Counted from the first letter of the stretch, positions 1 to 8,648 are shown. The stretch is 50,920 bases of DNA from Billgrantia gudaonensis (GCF_900100195.1 NZ_FNES01000022.1:1-50920); one strand, 5' to 3'. Numbers and translations: made by a program. Notes: generated by a model from the sequence alone, not told the origin.

Positions 1-279
1 GACGGCTTCGCCACCCTGGCCGAGGCTCAGGACTGGGTTCAGCAATTTACCGAGTGGTACAACCACGAGCACCGGCACAGCGCCCTTCGCTACGTCACGC
101 CGAGCCAGCGTCATAACGGCGAGGCCAAAGGCATCCTGGCCCAGCGCCGGGAGGTCTTCGAGGCGGCGAAGCAGCGTCACCCGGAGCGCTGGTCGGGTGA
201 CATCCGGAAGCTCAGCCTGCCTGAGATCGTGCACCTGAATCCCGAGCGGGACCCAGTGCCGCAGGCAGCAGGGTTTTAA
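1..279 (+). CDS. IS3-family transposase OrfB, C-terminal 92 residues (partial)
   Basis: The frame is open from base 1 to a TAA at 277-279. The visible protein is the end of a DDE (rve) integrase domain. It has the sequence YNHEHRHSALRYVTPSQRH, typical of the stretch after the catalytic glutamate in IS3 OrfB proteins, then the tail HPERWSG and a final LNPER motif common in the IS3 subgroup. The catalytic D, D and E residues lie upstream of the window, so activity cannot be judged. The product would cut and join the ends of its own element. Confidence 0.85.
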   Translation, partial: DGFATLAEAQDWVQQFTEWYNHEHRHSALRYVTPSQRHNGEAKGILAQRREVFEAAKQRHPERWSGDIRKLSLPEIVHLNPERDPVPQAAGF

Positions 280-316
280 AGAGCCAGAACTATTTCATAT
301 GCCAACTATGTTGACA
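1..316 (+). mobile_element. Right end of an IS3-family insertion sequence (partial)
   Basis: The window opens inside a transposase reading frame that stops at 279. The element probably ends at about 316 with TTGACA, because IS3-family ends usually finish in CA and the chemotaxis receptor reading frame becomes family-like immediately beyond that point. The left part of the element lies outside the window. Its transposase tail differs from that of the IS3 element at 49710-50920, so the two are not copies of each other. The exact end is inferred, since no left inverted repeat is available for comparison. Confidence 0.6.
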
Positions 317-2167
317 GACTCCGTTGAGCTTGAAGCTGCCCACCAGTTCCGCCAGGCGGTCGGCTTGCTCGCGCAGTTGTTCGGCGGCTGAGGTGGATTC
401 TTCCGCCAGCGAGGCGTTCTGCTGGGTCATGCGGTCGAGCTCGGCCACGGCAACGTTGACCTGACCGATGCCGTCGCTCTGCTCGGTGGTGGCGTGGCTG
501 ATTTCTCCGAGCATGCCGGCCACGCGGTTCACCACCTCGACGAGCTCGTGCATGGCGTTGCCGGCGTCGCGCACCAGGCGCGTACCGCCCTGGACCTTTT
601 CGCCGGAGGCCTCGATCAGGCCGCGAATGTCCCGCGAGGCCTGGGCGCTGCGGGTGGCGAGCTGGCGGACCTCGCCGGCCACCACGGCGAAGCCTTTGCC
701 GCTCTCGCCGGCGCGGGCCGCTTCCACCGAGGCGTTGAGCGCCAGCAGGTTGGTCTGGAAGGCGATATCGTCCATGACCTTGATGATGTCGCCGATGCGT
801 TCGGAAGCGTGCTGGATGTCGCCCATCGTCGTGACCACCTGGGTCACGGTGTCGCCGGTGCCCTGTGCCAGCTGGACGGCGGATTGCGAGAGCTGGTTCG
901 CCTCGCGTGACGAGGCCGAGGTGTTTTCCACCGTGCCGGTGATCTGCTCGATAGAGGCTGAGGTCTGTTGCAGGCTGGACGCCGCCTGGTCGGTGCGTCG
1001 CGACATGTCCTGTCCGCCGCTGGCGATCTCCTGGGCGGCATGCCGAACGGCGTCGCTGCTGCTTCTCACCTGTGCGAGCACGTCATGCATCTTGTCGGCG
1101 AAGGCGTTGAACTGGATGGCGAGCTCGCTGGCTTCGTCCTTGCCCTGCACGGGCAGTCGCAGCGTCAGGTCGCCGTCGCCTTTGGCGATCTCGCCCATGG
1201 CATCGGCGGTACGTCGAATGGGGCGAAACAGAGCGCGCAGCAGCAGTGCGAACACCGCCAGGCTTGCCAGCACGATTGCCGCCACCGTCAAAATGACCAT
1301 CAGTACTGCCTGGTTGAGATCGGCGAACAGCTCGCTGCGCGGTATCCGTGCGAAGGCGACCCAGTCGGTACCCGGTACCTCGATCGCTGCGACCAGTTGT
1401 TCGTCGCCGTTTTCGTCGGTGATCGTGGTGTAACGATAGCCGTCTCCGGACAGCAGCTCGGCGGCATGGGTCTCCCAGCCCGGCAGGTTCGTTACTGGCT
1501 GGCCGGCCATGGAGGCCCCCTCTGGGTGAACGCGGATCGTGCCGTCCTGGCTTGCCAGGAACACCGAGCCCGTATCGCCCAACTGATAGTTGCTGATCGT
1601 CTCGGCCATGGCGTCGAGCGTATAGCCGACCCCCGCGACCCCCACGCGTTCGCCGTCGAATTCGATCACGTGGTTGATGAAGACCTTCAGTTCTCCGCCG
1701 TCCGAATCGACATCCAGCGTGTAATCAGGGCTGTCGGCGTCGTCGACCAGGCGATAGAACCAGGGGGCTTCTTCACGGTCCAGCGTGCGCTCGATCCCAT
1801 TGGCCGTGTAGTAGTTGCCGCTGAGCGCCGACACGTAGAATACGGTGTTGGCTCCGGTGCGTTGCTGTAGCCGTTCGAAGTGCTCCACGGCGCGCTCGCT
1901 ATCTTCCCGCGACTCTCCTCTGGCCAGCCACTCATGCAGGTAGCCATTGTTCGCCAGGCTCTGGGCCGTCGTGATTGGCCCGCTCAAGTTGGCTTCGATG
2001 TCGTTGCGAATGCTTTCCAGGGTTGCCGGCAATTCGTCTTGGGTGACTCGGTCGGTGATCAGCTCGCTGAACAGCCGGTACTGAATGGCCGTCGCGCCGC
2101 CAACGATCAGGATCATGCACAGGCTGATGCCGATCATCAGCTTTTGGGCAATGGTTAGATTCCTCAC
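290..2167 (-). CDS. Methyl-accepting chemotaxis protein (Cache-HAMP-MCP signal)
   Basis: Membrane chemoreceptor of about 625 residues that senses a periplasmic ligand and controls CheA. There is a first transmembrane helix near residues 10-32, a Cache-type sensor to about residue 285, a second transmembrane helix, a HAMP linker, and a cytoplasmic signalling helix hairpin. The hairpin tip has the highly conserved stretch QTNLLALNASVEAARAGE. I place the start at a GTG (2165-2167) preceded by AAGGGGG at good spacing. This gives an N-terminus of the usual MCP type (MRNLTIAQKLMIG); an ATG-started frame reaches 2221. The last eight codons (C-QHSWHMK) lie in what looks like the neighbouring IS end, so the native C-terminus was probably replaced. 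The ligand is unknown, and no che genes are nearby. Confidence 0.93.
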   Translation of the reverse strand: MRNLTIAQKLMIGISLCMILIVGGATAIQYRLFSELITDRVTQDELPATLESIRNDIEANLSGPITTAQSLANNGYLHEWLARGESREDSERAVEHFERLQQRTGANTVFYVSALSGNYYTANGIERTLDREEAPWFYRLVDDADSPDYTLDVDSDGGELKVFINHVIEFDGERVGVAGVGYTLDAMAETISNYQLGDTGSVFLASQDGTIRVHPEGASMAGQPVTNLPGWETHAAELLSGDGYRYTTITDENGDEQLVAAIEVPGTDWVAFARIPRSELFADLNQAVLMVILTVAAIVLASLAVFALLLRALFRPIRRTADAMGEIAKGDGDLTLRLPVQGKDEASELAIQFNAFADKMHDVLAQVRSSSDAVRHAAQEIASGGQDMSRRTDQAASSLQQTSASIEQITGTVENTSASSREANQLSQSAVQLAQGTGDTVTQVVTTMGDIQHASERIGDIIKVMDDIAFQTNLLALNASVEAARAGESGKGFAVVAGEVRQLATRSAQASRDIRGLIEASGEKVQGGTRLVRDAGNAMHELVEVVNRVAGMLGEISHATTEQSDGIGQVNVAVAELDRMTQQNASLAEESTSAAEQLREQADRLAELVGSFKLNGVCQHSWHMK

Positions 2168-2301
2168 GGTTCCCCCTTCAGGCTCGCGCATCGTCAGGGG
2201 CGATGCGTCGATGTTGACCACTTGGTCAGAGGGGTATCGGCGAGGTGAGTAGAAACTGTAGGGGCGATATGGCTAGCGCCGTCCAATGGCGGGGCGATGC
2301 C

Positions 2302-2640
2302 TCATCCCAGCAGCGTCACCACCGCCCCATAGGCCGCCACGCCGGCGGCGATCGGCCAGCCGAGCGAGCGTAACCGCCACCACACGGCCAGGGTGGCGAG
2401 CACGCCAATGGCCGTGGCGAGCCAGGAGGTGGCATCGACGGTGGTCGGCACCAGGGAGGTGCCCAGCACGGCGGCGATCATCAGCGGGCCGAGAATGCCG
2501 AGCCACTGGGGCATGGCATCGAGGTCGTCGTCGCTGTCGGATCTGTCCAGGCGGCGCTGCATCCACAGCAGCGGCAGCATTCGCATCAGCAGGGTACCCA
2601 GCGCCGAGGCCAGCACGGCGAGCCAGAGAGCGGTACTCAT
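2302..2640 (-). CDS. azlD: AzlD-family branched-chain amino acid exporter small subunit
   Basis: Small hydrophobic protein of 112 residues with about four predicted membrane helices and the family-typical N-terminal segment with LLMRMLPL near residue 20. AzlD proteins pair with AzlC to export branched-chain amino acids or analogues across the inner membrane. The gene follows azlC with a one-base gap (azlC stops at 2642), so it is translationally coupled to it in a regulator-azlC-azlD operon. The substrate is inferred from the family only. Confidence 0.88.
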   Translation of the reverse strand: MSTALWLAVLASALGTLLMRMLPLLWMQRRLDRSDSDDDLDAMPQWLGILGPLMIAAVLGTSLVPTTVDATSWLATAIGVLATLAVWWRLRSLGWPIAAGVAAYGAVVTLLG

Positions 2641-2641
2641 G

Positions 2642-3364
2642 TCAGCGTCCTCGCGTTGTCGAGTCGAGCTTCACCAGGTAGAAGCACAGCGCCCCGCAGG
2701 CGGCGCCAAGGGGAATGGCGGCGTTGCTGAGGCCGTTCACGGTGAGCAGTAGGGCGATGGCGATGCTGCTGCCCAGTGCCACCGACCAGCGCCGATCGGT
2801 GAAGCGCGGGGCCAGCAGCACCAGGAACAGGGCCGGCAGGGCGAAGGGCATGATCTCGCCGAGCAGGGGCCAGCGTCGGGTCAGCTCCTCGCCGGCCACG
2901 GCGCCCAGCGCAGTGCCGCCGATCCAGCTGAACCAGGCGAGCAGCGCGGCGCCGGTGAACCAGCCGAGGCGCTGCGACGCCGGCAACTGCGGCAGGCGGG
3001 TATGGGCCAGGGCGAAGACCTGATCGGTCAGTCCGTGCATCAGCCAGGGCCAGGCGCGGCTCGCGGTCAGCCAGGGGGCGATGTTGGGGGCGTAGACCAC
3101 GTGGCGCACGTTGATCAGCAGGGTCATGACGACCACCAGCCATAGCGGCGACCCCGCGGCGATCATGCCCACGAACAGGAACTGCGAGGCCCCGGCATAG
3201 ACGAGCGTCGAGATGGCCAGCGCTTCCCAGGTGCTGAAGCCGGCCTGGACGGCGATCAGCCCGAAGGAGATGGCCACCGGCACATAGCCGCCCAACAGCG
3301 GAATGGCCTCGCGCAGCCCGGCAAGCCAGGGGCGAGGCAGAGAACGAGTCGCTTGTTGGCTCAT
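2642..3364 (-). CDS. azlC: AzlC-family amino acid exporter permease
   Basis: Inner-membrane protein of 240 residues. The N-terminal segment IPLLGGYVPVAISFGLIA and the following ASQFLFVG motif are characteristic of AzlC. With AzlD it forms an exporter for branched-chain amino acids and analogues such as azaleucine. Its ATG overlaps the stop of the upstream XRE regulator by four bases (3361-3364) and it ends one base before azlD, so all three genes are probably co-transcribed and controlled by that regulator. Confidence 0.92.
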   Translation of the reverse strand: MSQQATRSLPRPWLAGLREAIPLLGGYVPVAISFGLIAVQAGFSTWEALAISTLVYAGASQFLFVGMIAAGSPLWLVVVMTLLINVRHVVYAPNIAPWLTASRAWPWLMHGLTDQVFALAHTRLPQLPASQRLGWFTGAALLAWFSWIGGTALGAVAGEELTRRWPLLGEIMPFALPALFLVLLAPRFTDRRWSVALGSSIAIALLLTVNGLSNAAIPLGAACGALCFYLVKLDSTTRGR

Positions 3365-3891
3365 GGTGCGTCTCCTTCGTGGGTGTAGACGATGGTGAGC
3401 AGCAGGGTGGCCCAGGCGTTATCGGTGCGATAGCGGTGCGGGCGGTCGGCGGCGAAGGTCAGGCTGTCGCCGGGCCGCAGCTCGTGCAGGTCGTCCTCGG
3501 GGCCGGCCTCCAGCCGTCCGCTGATCAGGGTGAGCGACTCGCGGGCGCCAGGGGTATGCGGTTCGGCGTGGCGCAGGGTGTGGGGCGCGCAGCGCATCCA
3601 GTAGGCGTCGACCTGGGGGGATTCCTTGCCCTGGTCGATCAGCCGAACTTCCACGCCGTGCTCGCCCAGCGGCACGCTGATCGGCGCCACCAGGGTGCCG
3701 AAGGGCACGCCCAGCTGCACCGCCAGCCGCCAGATGGTATCCAGGGTGGGGTTGCCGTTGCCCTGTTCCAGCCGCGACAGGTTCGATTTGGCGATGCCGG
3801 CGGCGGCGGCCAGCTGCGAGAGCGACCAGCCGCGTTCGAGCCGCAGGGCCTGCAGGTGCTGGCCGAGGGTGCCGAGCGAGAGCGTATCCAT
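3361..3891 (-). CDS. XRE-family regulator with C-terminal cupin domain
   Basis: Cytoplasmic DNA-binding protein of about 176 residues. Residues 7-62 form an XRE helix-turn-helix (WSLSQLAAAAGIAKSNLSRLE). Residues of about 100-170 form a cupin effector domain with HTPGARESLTLISG and a GDSLTF strand. The start is placed at the ATG at 3889-3891, preceded by GAGG. A longer frame to 3951 would run through a perfect operator-like dyad, so the shorter start is preferred. Its overlap with azlC and the dyad at 3907-3938 suggest that it autoregulates the exporter operon, probably in response to an amino acid bound by the cupin. Confidence 0.9.
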   Translation of the reverse strand: MDTLSLGTLGQHLQALRLERGWSLSQLAAAAGIAKSNLSRLEQGNGNPTLDTIWRLAVQLGVPFGTLVAPISVPLGEHGVEVRLIDQGKESPQVDAYWMRCAPHTLRHAEPHTPGARESLTLISGRLEAGPEDDLHELRPGDSLTFAADRPHRYRTDNAWATLLLTIVYTHEGDAP

Positions 3892-3906
3892 GGGGTGCCT
3901 CGAAGT

Positions 3907-3938
3907 GTTCCTTTTAACGAACGTTCTATTAAAGGAAC
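3907..3938. promoter_or_regulatory. Dyad operator upstream of XRE-azlCD operon
   Basis: A 32 bp symmetric element 16 bp upstream of the regulator start. Outer arms GTTCCTTT and AAAGGAAC are perfect inverted repeats. They flank a central perfect palindrome GAACGTTC, and the whole element is symmetric about that centre. It is AT-rich in a GC-rich setting and lies where a promoter-blocking operator would be. Inferred to be the binding site of the XRE-cupin protein. Confidence 0.6.
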
Positions 3939-4056
3939 GGAGGCGCGTCAAGGGTGTGGTGAAAAGAGAGTGCCTCCGCGGCGAAGGACTGCGCGGGGCT
4001 CGGCGTGGTACTCATCGATCTCTGGAACCCGGGCCGAGTGGCCGGTCCGTCGTTTC

Positions 4057-5232
4057 CTACGCTAGGGCATTGCGCGTCTGGTGAATCAGCCACAGCCCGA
4101 TCAGCGAGACCCCGGCAAGCAGCGCGAAGAGTATGGTGTAGCGGCCGACGAGGCCGTGCAGCGCGGTGATCGCGGGCAGGCCAAGCAGTACGCCACCGTA
4201 GGTGAACACCAGGCAGCCGCCGGCGGCGTCGGCGATGCGGCCCGGCGGGGCGAGCTGGGTGATCTCGGCCATGAAGACGCCGTTCCAGCCCAGCGAAGAG
4301 AGGCTCAGAAGGCACAGCAGGGTGGCGACGAGAAGATCGGGCCAGGCCGGGGTCATGAAGGCCACCAGCAAAGCGCCGGCCGAGGTGGTGAAGGCGATGA
4401 TGGCGAGCGCCGTGAGACGGTCGCCGAGTCGATCGCCCACCCAGCCCCAACCGATGCGCCCCACCACCCCGCTGACCTGCACGGCGGACATCACCAGCCC
4501 CGCCTCCACCAGGCCGAAGGACAGATCCTCCACCAGCAGAGCCACGGTGAAGGCCGAAACCGAGAGCTGGATCGCCGAGAAGCACAGGCTGAGCAGCGCC
4601 ACGTTGCGCAGCGAACGCTGGCGCCACACCACGGCCAGCCCGGCGAAGGGCGTGGCCAGCCAGGGCGTGCGCGGGTCGCGCCGGTCGTCCCAGCCGGGGC
4701 GGGCGCGTTGCAGGGCGGCGATGCCGAGTGCCGCCAGTGCGGTGAGCGTGAGCAGCCCGGCCTGCCAGCCCACTGCCAGGGCAAGGGCCGGGGCGCTGGC
4801 GCCGGCGATCACTCCGCCTAGCGGTACGCCGGCCTGCTTGAGCGAGAAGATCAACCCGCGCCGCTCGGCGGGCGTGAAGCGCACCAGCAGCACCGAAGCG
4901 GCGGGGTTGGTCATGCCGTAGCCGAGCCCGGCGATCAGCGAGGCCAGCGCGAAGAGCGGCAGCGAGGGGATGGCCAGCAGCGCGGCGCCGCCGCCCAGCA
5001 GGGCGAGGGAAAGTTGGCTGGTACGGCACGGCCCGAGCCGTCGGGTGAGCGGCCCACCCACCAGTGCGGAGAGCATGGCGCCGGCGAAGATCAGACTGAC
5101 CTGCAGGCCCACCGTGGCCGAGGAGACACCCAGCGCCGCGGCGAGAGCCGGGGCGATGGCCGCCGGGAACAGCGCCACCAGCGAGGAGAAGGCCAGCACC
5201 AGGGTGGTGGCCAGCAGAACGATCAGTGGCAC
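4057..5232 (-). CDS. MFS transporter
   Basis: Major facilitator of about 391 residues with 12 predicted membrane helices. The loop between helices 2 and 3 has GGPLTRRLGP, and an equivalent loop in the second half has DRLGDR, both typical of the family. It begins with GTG at 5230-5232, four bases after the stop of the HMG-CoA-lyase-type gene, so it is likely the last gene of the catabolic operon. It may export or import a pathway intermediate or an alternative substrate. Its fold is clear; its cargo is not visible from sequence. Confidence 0.88.
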   Translation of the reverse strand: MPLIVLLATTLVLAFSSLVALFPAAIAPALAAALGVSSATVGLQVSLIFAGAMLSALVGGPLTRRLGPCRTSQLSLALLGGGAALLAIPSLPLFALASLIAGLGYGMTNPAASVLLVRFTPAERRGLIFSLKQAGVPLGGVIAGASAPALALAVGWQAGLLTLTALAALGIAALQRARPGWDDRRDPRTPWLATPFAGLAVVWRQRSLRNVALLSLCFSAIQLSVSAFTVALLVEDLSFGLVEAGLVMSAVQVSGVVGRIGWGWVGDRLGDRLTALAIIAFTTSAGALLVAFMTPAWPDLLVATLLCLLSLSSLGWNGVFMAEITQLAPPGRIADAAGGCLVFTYGGVLLGLPAITALHGLVGRYTILFALLAGVSLIGLWLIHQTRNALA

Positions 5233-5236
5233 CGGC

Positions 5237-6169
5237 TCAGCTCACTCGGTCGCGGGGCACCTGGCGCAGGTGGCTGGCGGTTTGGCCGCCGGGCAGGGCG
5301 GCGATCCGGTCGGCGGCTTCGAGCAGTGTCGGCAGGTCGATGCCGGTTTCCACCCCGCCGCCGTGCAGGGCATGGATGAGGTCCTCGGTGGCGGTGTTGC
5401 CGGTGGCGCCGGGCGCGAAGGGGCAGCCACCCAGGCCCGCGCAGGCGCTGTCCACTGCCGTGGCGCCGTGGTGGATGGCGAACAGCGCGTTGGCCACGCC
5501 CATGCCGAAGGTGTCGTGGCCGTGGAAGGCCCAGTCGAGCCCCGGGCGGACGTGGCGCTCGCGCAGTCGGGTGAAGTGGTCGGCCACCTGGTAGGGGCTG
5601 GCCCGCCCGGTGGTGTCGCACAAGGCCACTTCCAGCGGCAGATCGCCGGCCAATTCGAGCGCCTTGCCGAGCACGCGGTCGACCGACTGCCAGGCGACGG
5701 TGCCCTCGAAGGGGCAGTCGAAGCTGGTGCCCAGGTCGAGGCGCAACCGGGTGCCGTCGGTCTGGCGCAGGCGCTCGATCACCCGGCCCAGATCCTCTAG
5801 CGATTCGTCAGGGCTGCGCCGCACGTTGCTGCGGTTGTGCGATTCCGACACCGAGACCACGTAGACCACCTCGCGGATGCCGTGGGCGAGTGCCAGTTCG
5901 GCGCCCTTGAGGTTGGGTACCAGCGCCGAGAGGCGTACCCCGGGGCGGTCGGCGAAGGCCGCCACCAGATCGCCGGTGTCGGCCATCTGCGCAATGGCCT
6001 TGGGGCTGACGAAGGAGCCGATCTCCAGGCGCGTCACGCCGGCATCGAGCAACGCCTCGATGCAGCGTCGCTTGTCGGCCGTAGGCAGCGGGTCGCGGAT
6101 CGACTGGAAGCCGTCGCGGGGGGCGACCTCCACGATGGCCACCCGTTCGGGCGGCGTCAGGGCTGTCAT
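5237..6169 (-). CDS. mvaB: Hydroxymethylglutaryl-CoA lyase-type enzyme
   Basis: HMGL-like TIM-barrel enzyme of 310 residues that cleaves a 3-hydroxy-3-methylacyl-CoA by retro-Claisen chemistry. For HMG-CoA the products are acetoacetate and acetyl-CoA. All diagnostic residues are visible: PRDG with Arg18 and Asp19, the metal-binding His216 and His218 in FHGHDTFG, and the catalytic Cys249 in GLGGCPFAPGATGN. Its ATG overlaps the stop of the hydro-lyase gene by four bases. Because its operon also has a CoA-transferase and an aconitase relative, the true substrate may be HMG-CoA or a close analogue such as citramalyl-CoA. The gene symbol describes the family and does not claim leucine breakdown. 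Confidence 0.88.
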   Translation of the reverse strand: MTALTPPERVAIVEVAPRDGFQSIRDPLPTADKRRCIEALLDAGVTRLEIGSFVSPKAIAQMADTGDLVAAFADRPGVRLSALVPNLKGAELALAHGIREVVYVVSVSESHNRSNVRRSPDESLEDLGRVIERLRQTDGTRLRLDLGTSFDCPFEGTVAWQSVDRVLGKALELAGDLPLEVALCDTTGRASPYQVADHFTRLRERHVRPGLDWAFHGHDTFGMGVANALFAIHHGATAVDSACAGLGGCPFAPGATGNTATEDLIHALHGGGVETGIDLPTLLEAADRIAALPGGQTASHLRQVPRDRVS

Positions 6170-8127
6170 GAGGCATTCTCCTTGGCGGGCGGCGCGTTGC
6201 GCTCGCGCAGCCAGTTGATCACCCCGCCGGCGGAGAGTATCGCCACCTGACGCGGGCTCAACTGGTGAAGCAGTTCCAGGGGTTTACCGTCGAGCGTGGC
6301 GCGGATGCGGCCGCCGGCGGCCAGCTGGCCGGGCAGGTCGTCGATGACGAGGGTCCGGCCGCGTTCGATGCGGTCGTAATCCGCCGGGTCGGCGAAGGTC
6401 AGCGGCAGCACGCCGAAGCAGGGCAGGTTCTGCCAGTGAATGCGCGCGATGCTCTTGGCCACCACCACCTGAAGACCCAGCAGGCGCGGCACCAGAGCGG
6501 CGTTCTCGCGGCTGGAACCTTGGCCGTAGTTGGCGCCGCCGACGATGACGTGACCTGCCTCTCCACGCTCCCGGGCTCGCGCCACGTAGTCCGGGTCGAG
6601 CGCTTCGAAGGTGTGTTCCGCCGAGGCGTGGACGTTGCTCCACAGCGGCAGCACCCGGGCCCCGGCAGGCATGATGTCGTCGGTGGAGACGTTGTCGCCG
6701 GTCTTGAGCAAGATCGGCGCTTCGATGCGCTCGGGCAGCGGCGTCAATGCCGGCAGCGGTGGGGTATTGTCGGTGGCCAGCAGCGATACCTGCCGGGCGC
6801 GCTCGGGCGGCAGCGGCGGCACGAACCAGTCGTCGTTGACCGCCATGCGAGCCGGCTCGCGCACGCGCGGGCAGGGCATGTCGAGAGTTCGCGGGTCGGT
6901 GATCGTGCCCGTCAGCGCCGAAGCCGCGGCGGTTTCCGGGCTGCACAGGAAGACGCTGTCCTCGCGGGTGCCGGAGCGCCCGGGGAAGTTGCGCGGCACG
7001 GTGCGCAGGCTGTTGCGGCCCGCTGCCGGGGCCTGGCCCATGCCGATGCAGCCGTTGCAGCCCGGCTGGTGCAGGCGCCCCCCGGCTTCCACCAGCGCGG
7101 CGAGGTGGCCTTCATCGATCAGCGCAGCCAGCACCTGCCGAGTGGAGGGGTTGATGTCCAGCGAGACCGAGTCGGCCACGCGCCGGCCCTTGACGATCTC
7201 GGCCACCACCGCGAAGTCGCGATAGCCGGGGTTGCCCGAGGATCCGATGTAGGCCTGATAGAGGGGCTGGCCCGCCGCCTCGGCCACCGGTACCACCTTG
7301 TCGGGGCTGGAGGGCAGGGCGATGAGCGGCTCCAGCGTGGAGAGGTCGAGGCTCTCGTGGCGGTCGTAGCGGCAGCCGGGGTCGGCCGTCAGTGGCCGCC
7401 AGTCGGTCTCGCGACCGCGGGCGCGCAGGAAGTCGCGGGTCACTGCGTCGCTGGGGAAGACGCTGGCGGTGGCGCCCATTTCGGTGCCCATGTTGGCCAG
7501 CACGTGGCGGTCCATGGCATCCAGGGCGGCAAGTCCGGGGCCGTGGTACTCGAGAATGCAGTTCTTCGCGCCGGCCACGCCGTGGCGGCGCAGCAGTTCG
7601 AGGATCACGTCCTTGGCGCTCACCCACTCGGGCAGCTCGCCCTCGAGGTGCACGCCGACGATCTCGGGCATCGGCAGGTAGAGCGGCTCGCCCGCCATGG
7701 CCATGGCCACCTCGATGCCGCCGGCGCCGATGGCCAGCATGCCCAGGGCGCCGGCGGCGGTGGTGTGGCTGTCGCAGCCCACCAGGCTGTGGCCGGGGAT
7801 GCCGAAGCGCTCCATGTGCACCGGGTGGCTGATGCCGTTGCCGGGACCGCTGTACCACACGCCGAGGCGCTCGCAGGCGCTCTTGAGAAACAGGTGGGCG
7901 TCGGCGTTGATGTTGTCGGGTTGCAGTAGGGTGTGGTCGATGTACTGCACGCTGGGGGCGGTGCGTACCCGGTCGAGGCCCATGGCGTCGAGCTCGAGCA
8001 TTACCAGGGTGCCGAGGATGTCCTGCAGAAGCGCCTGGTCCATGCGCAGGGCGATCTCGTGGCCCGGCACCATCTCGCCGGCCACCAGGTGGTCGCGGAT
8101 CAGCTTGTGGCTCAGGGTGTCAGCCAT
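6166..8127 (-). CDS. Aconitase-family hydro-lyase (fused large and swivel domains), atypical Fe-S site
   Basis: 653-residue protein in one chain. It has an aconitase large domain (about residues 1-430) with GCDSHTTAAG at 117-126 and GCNGCIGMGQAP at 356-367, then a swivel domain with STDDIMPAGA and GGANYGQGSSREN. It should add or remove water on a di- or tricarboxylate. Two of the three usual 4Fe-4S ligands are present (Cys357 and Cys360). The position that is normally Cys in GSCTN reads GSSGN (Ser297). An extra Cys118 stands next to the catalytic Asp-Ser-His. The start is an ATG with GAGGAGG upstream; it overlaps the TRAP small-subunit gene by eight bases and the lyase gene by four. Annotated by similarity it would be called aconitate hydratase, but the operon argues for another acid, such as citraconate, mesaconate or citramalate. 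Confidence 0.85.
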   Translation of the reverse strand: MADTLSHKLIRDHLVAGEMVPGHEIALRMDQALLQDILGTLVMLELDAMGLDRVRTAPSVQYIDHTLLQPDNINADAHLFLKSACERLGVWYSGPGNGISHPVHMERFGIPGHSLVGCDSHTTAAGALGMLAIGAGGIEVAMAMAGEPLYLPMPEIVGVHLEGELPEWVSAKDVILELLRRHGVAGAKNCILEYHGPGLAALDAMDRHVLANMGTEMGATASVFPSDAVTRDFLRARGRETDWRPLTADPGCRYDRHESLDLSTLEPLIALPSSPDKVVPVAEAAGQPLYQAYIGSSGNPGYRDFAVVAEIVKGRRVADSVSLDINPSTRQVLAALIDEGHLAALVEAGGRLHQPGCNGCIGMGQAPAAGRNSLRTVPRNFPGRSGTREDSVFLCSPETAAASALTGTITDPRTLDMPCPRVREPARMAVNDDWFVPPLPPERARQVSLLATDNTPPLPALTPLPERIEAPILLKTGDNVSTDDIMPAGARVLPLWSNVHASAEHTFEALDPDYVARARERGEAGHVIVGGANYGQGSSRENAALVPRLLGLQVVVAKSIARIHWQNLPCFGVLPLTFADPADYDRIERGRTLVIDDLPGQLAAGGRIRATLDGKPLELLHQLSPRQVAILSAGGVINWLRERNAPPAKENAS

Positions 8128-8638
8128 GGCTAGCCTCCTCGTCGGGGCCGTGGCGAAGCGCCATCAGTGCGCAGGCAGCGTCGATCAGAAACTGCAGACC
8201 GAGCGCGGCGAAGCCGATCGGCAGCAGTGCGTAGGGGTAGACCATGGGCGTTCCCAGCGAACTCGACACGCGTTCGCCGAACTCGAAGGCCTGCAGGGCC
8301 ATGATGCCGCCCCGCCACACCAGGATGGTGCAGAACACCACGCCGAGCACACCGGTGGCGAGATCGATGCCGGCGCGCACGCGCGGCGGGAGCCGGTCCT
8401 TGAAGTAGGTGATGCGGATATGTGCGTCGTGGCGCTGGGCTTCGGCGGCGCCGATCACGGCCAGGTAGACCAGCAGGAAGGAGTTGATCTCCAGGCTCCA
8501 GCTGGTCGGGGCCGAGAAGGCATAGCGCATGATGGCGTCGTAGCAGATCGACGCCATCATGAACGCCAGCACCGCCATCGACGTCCAGCGCAGGACGGCC
8601 AGCAGGCCGTCCCAGCTGCGCATGGCAGTTGCCGTCAT
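8120..8638 (-). CDS. TRAP transporter small permease subunit (DctQ type)
   Basis: 172-residue membrane protein with four predicted helices. It has the DctQ-family ingredients: a helix with MRYAF after the first segment, SLEINSF and an acid-containing region before the third helix. It joins DctM and the periplasmic receptor to import an organic acid using the sodium gradient. The ATG at 8638 follows an AGAGCGAC-type ribosome site. The frame stays open upstream but that part overlaps the receptor gene. It is followed immediately, with an eight-base overlap, by the hydro-lyase gene, which ties transport to catabolism. Confidence 0.88.
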   Translation of the reverse strand: MTATAMRSWDGLLAVLRWTSMAVLAFMMASICYDAIMRYAFSAPTSWSLEINSFLLVYLAVIGAAEAQRHDAHIRITYFKDRLPPRVRAGIDLATGVLGVVFCTILVWRGGIMALQAFEFGERVSSSLGTPMVYPYALLPIGFAALGLQFLIDAACALMALRHGPDEEASHG

Positions 8639-8648
8639 GTCGCTCTCC

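Noticed and set aside
6265..7929. Long open frame (554 codons) on the plus strand opposite the hydro-lyase gene
   Set aside because: It is an antisense shadow of a GC-rich gene with strong family motifs. Its protein is low-complexity, rich in Gly, Ala, His and Arg, with no recognisable domain.
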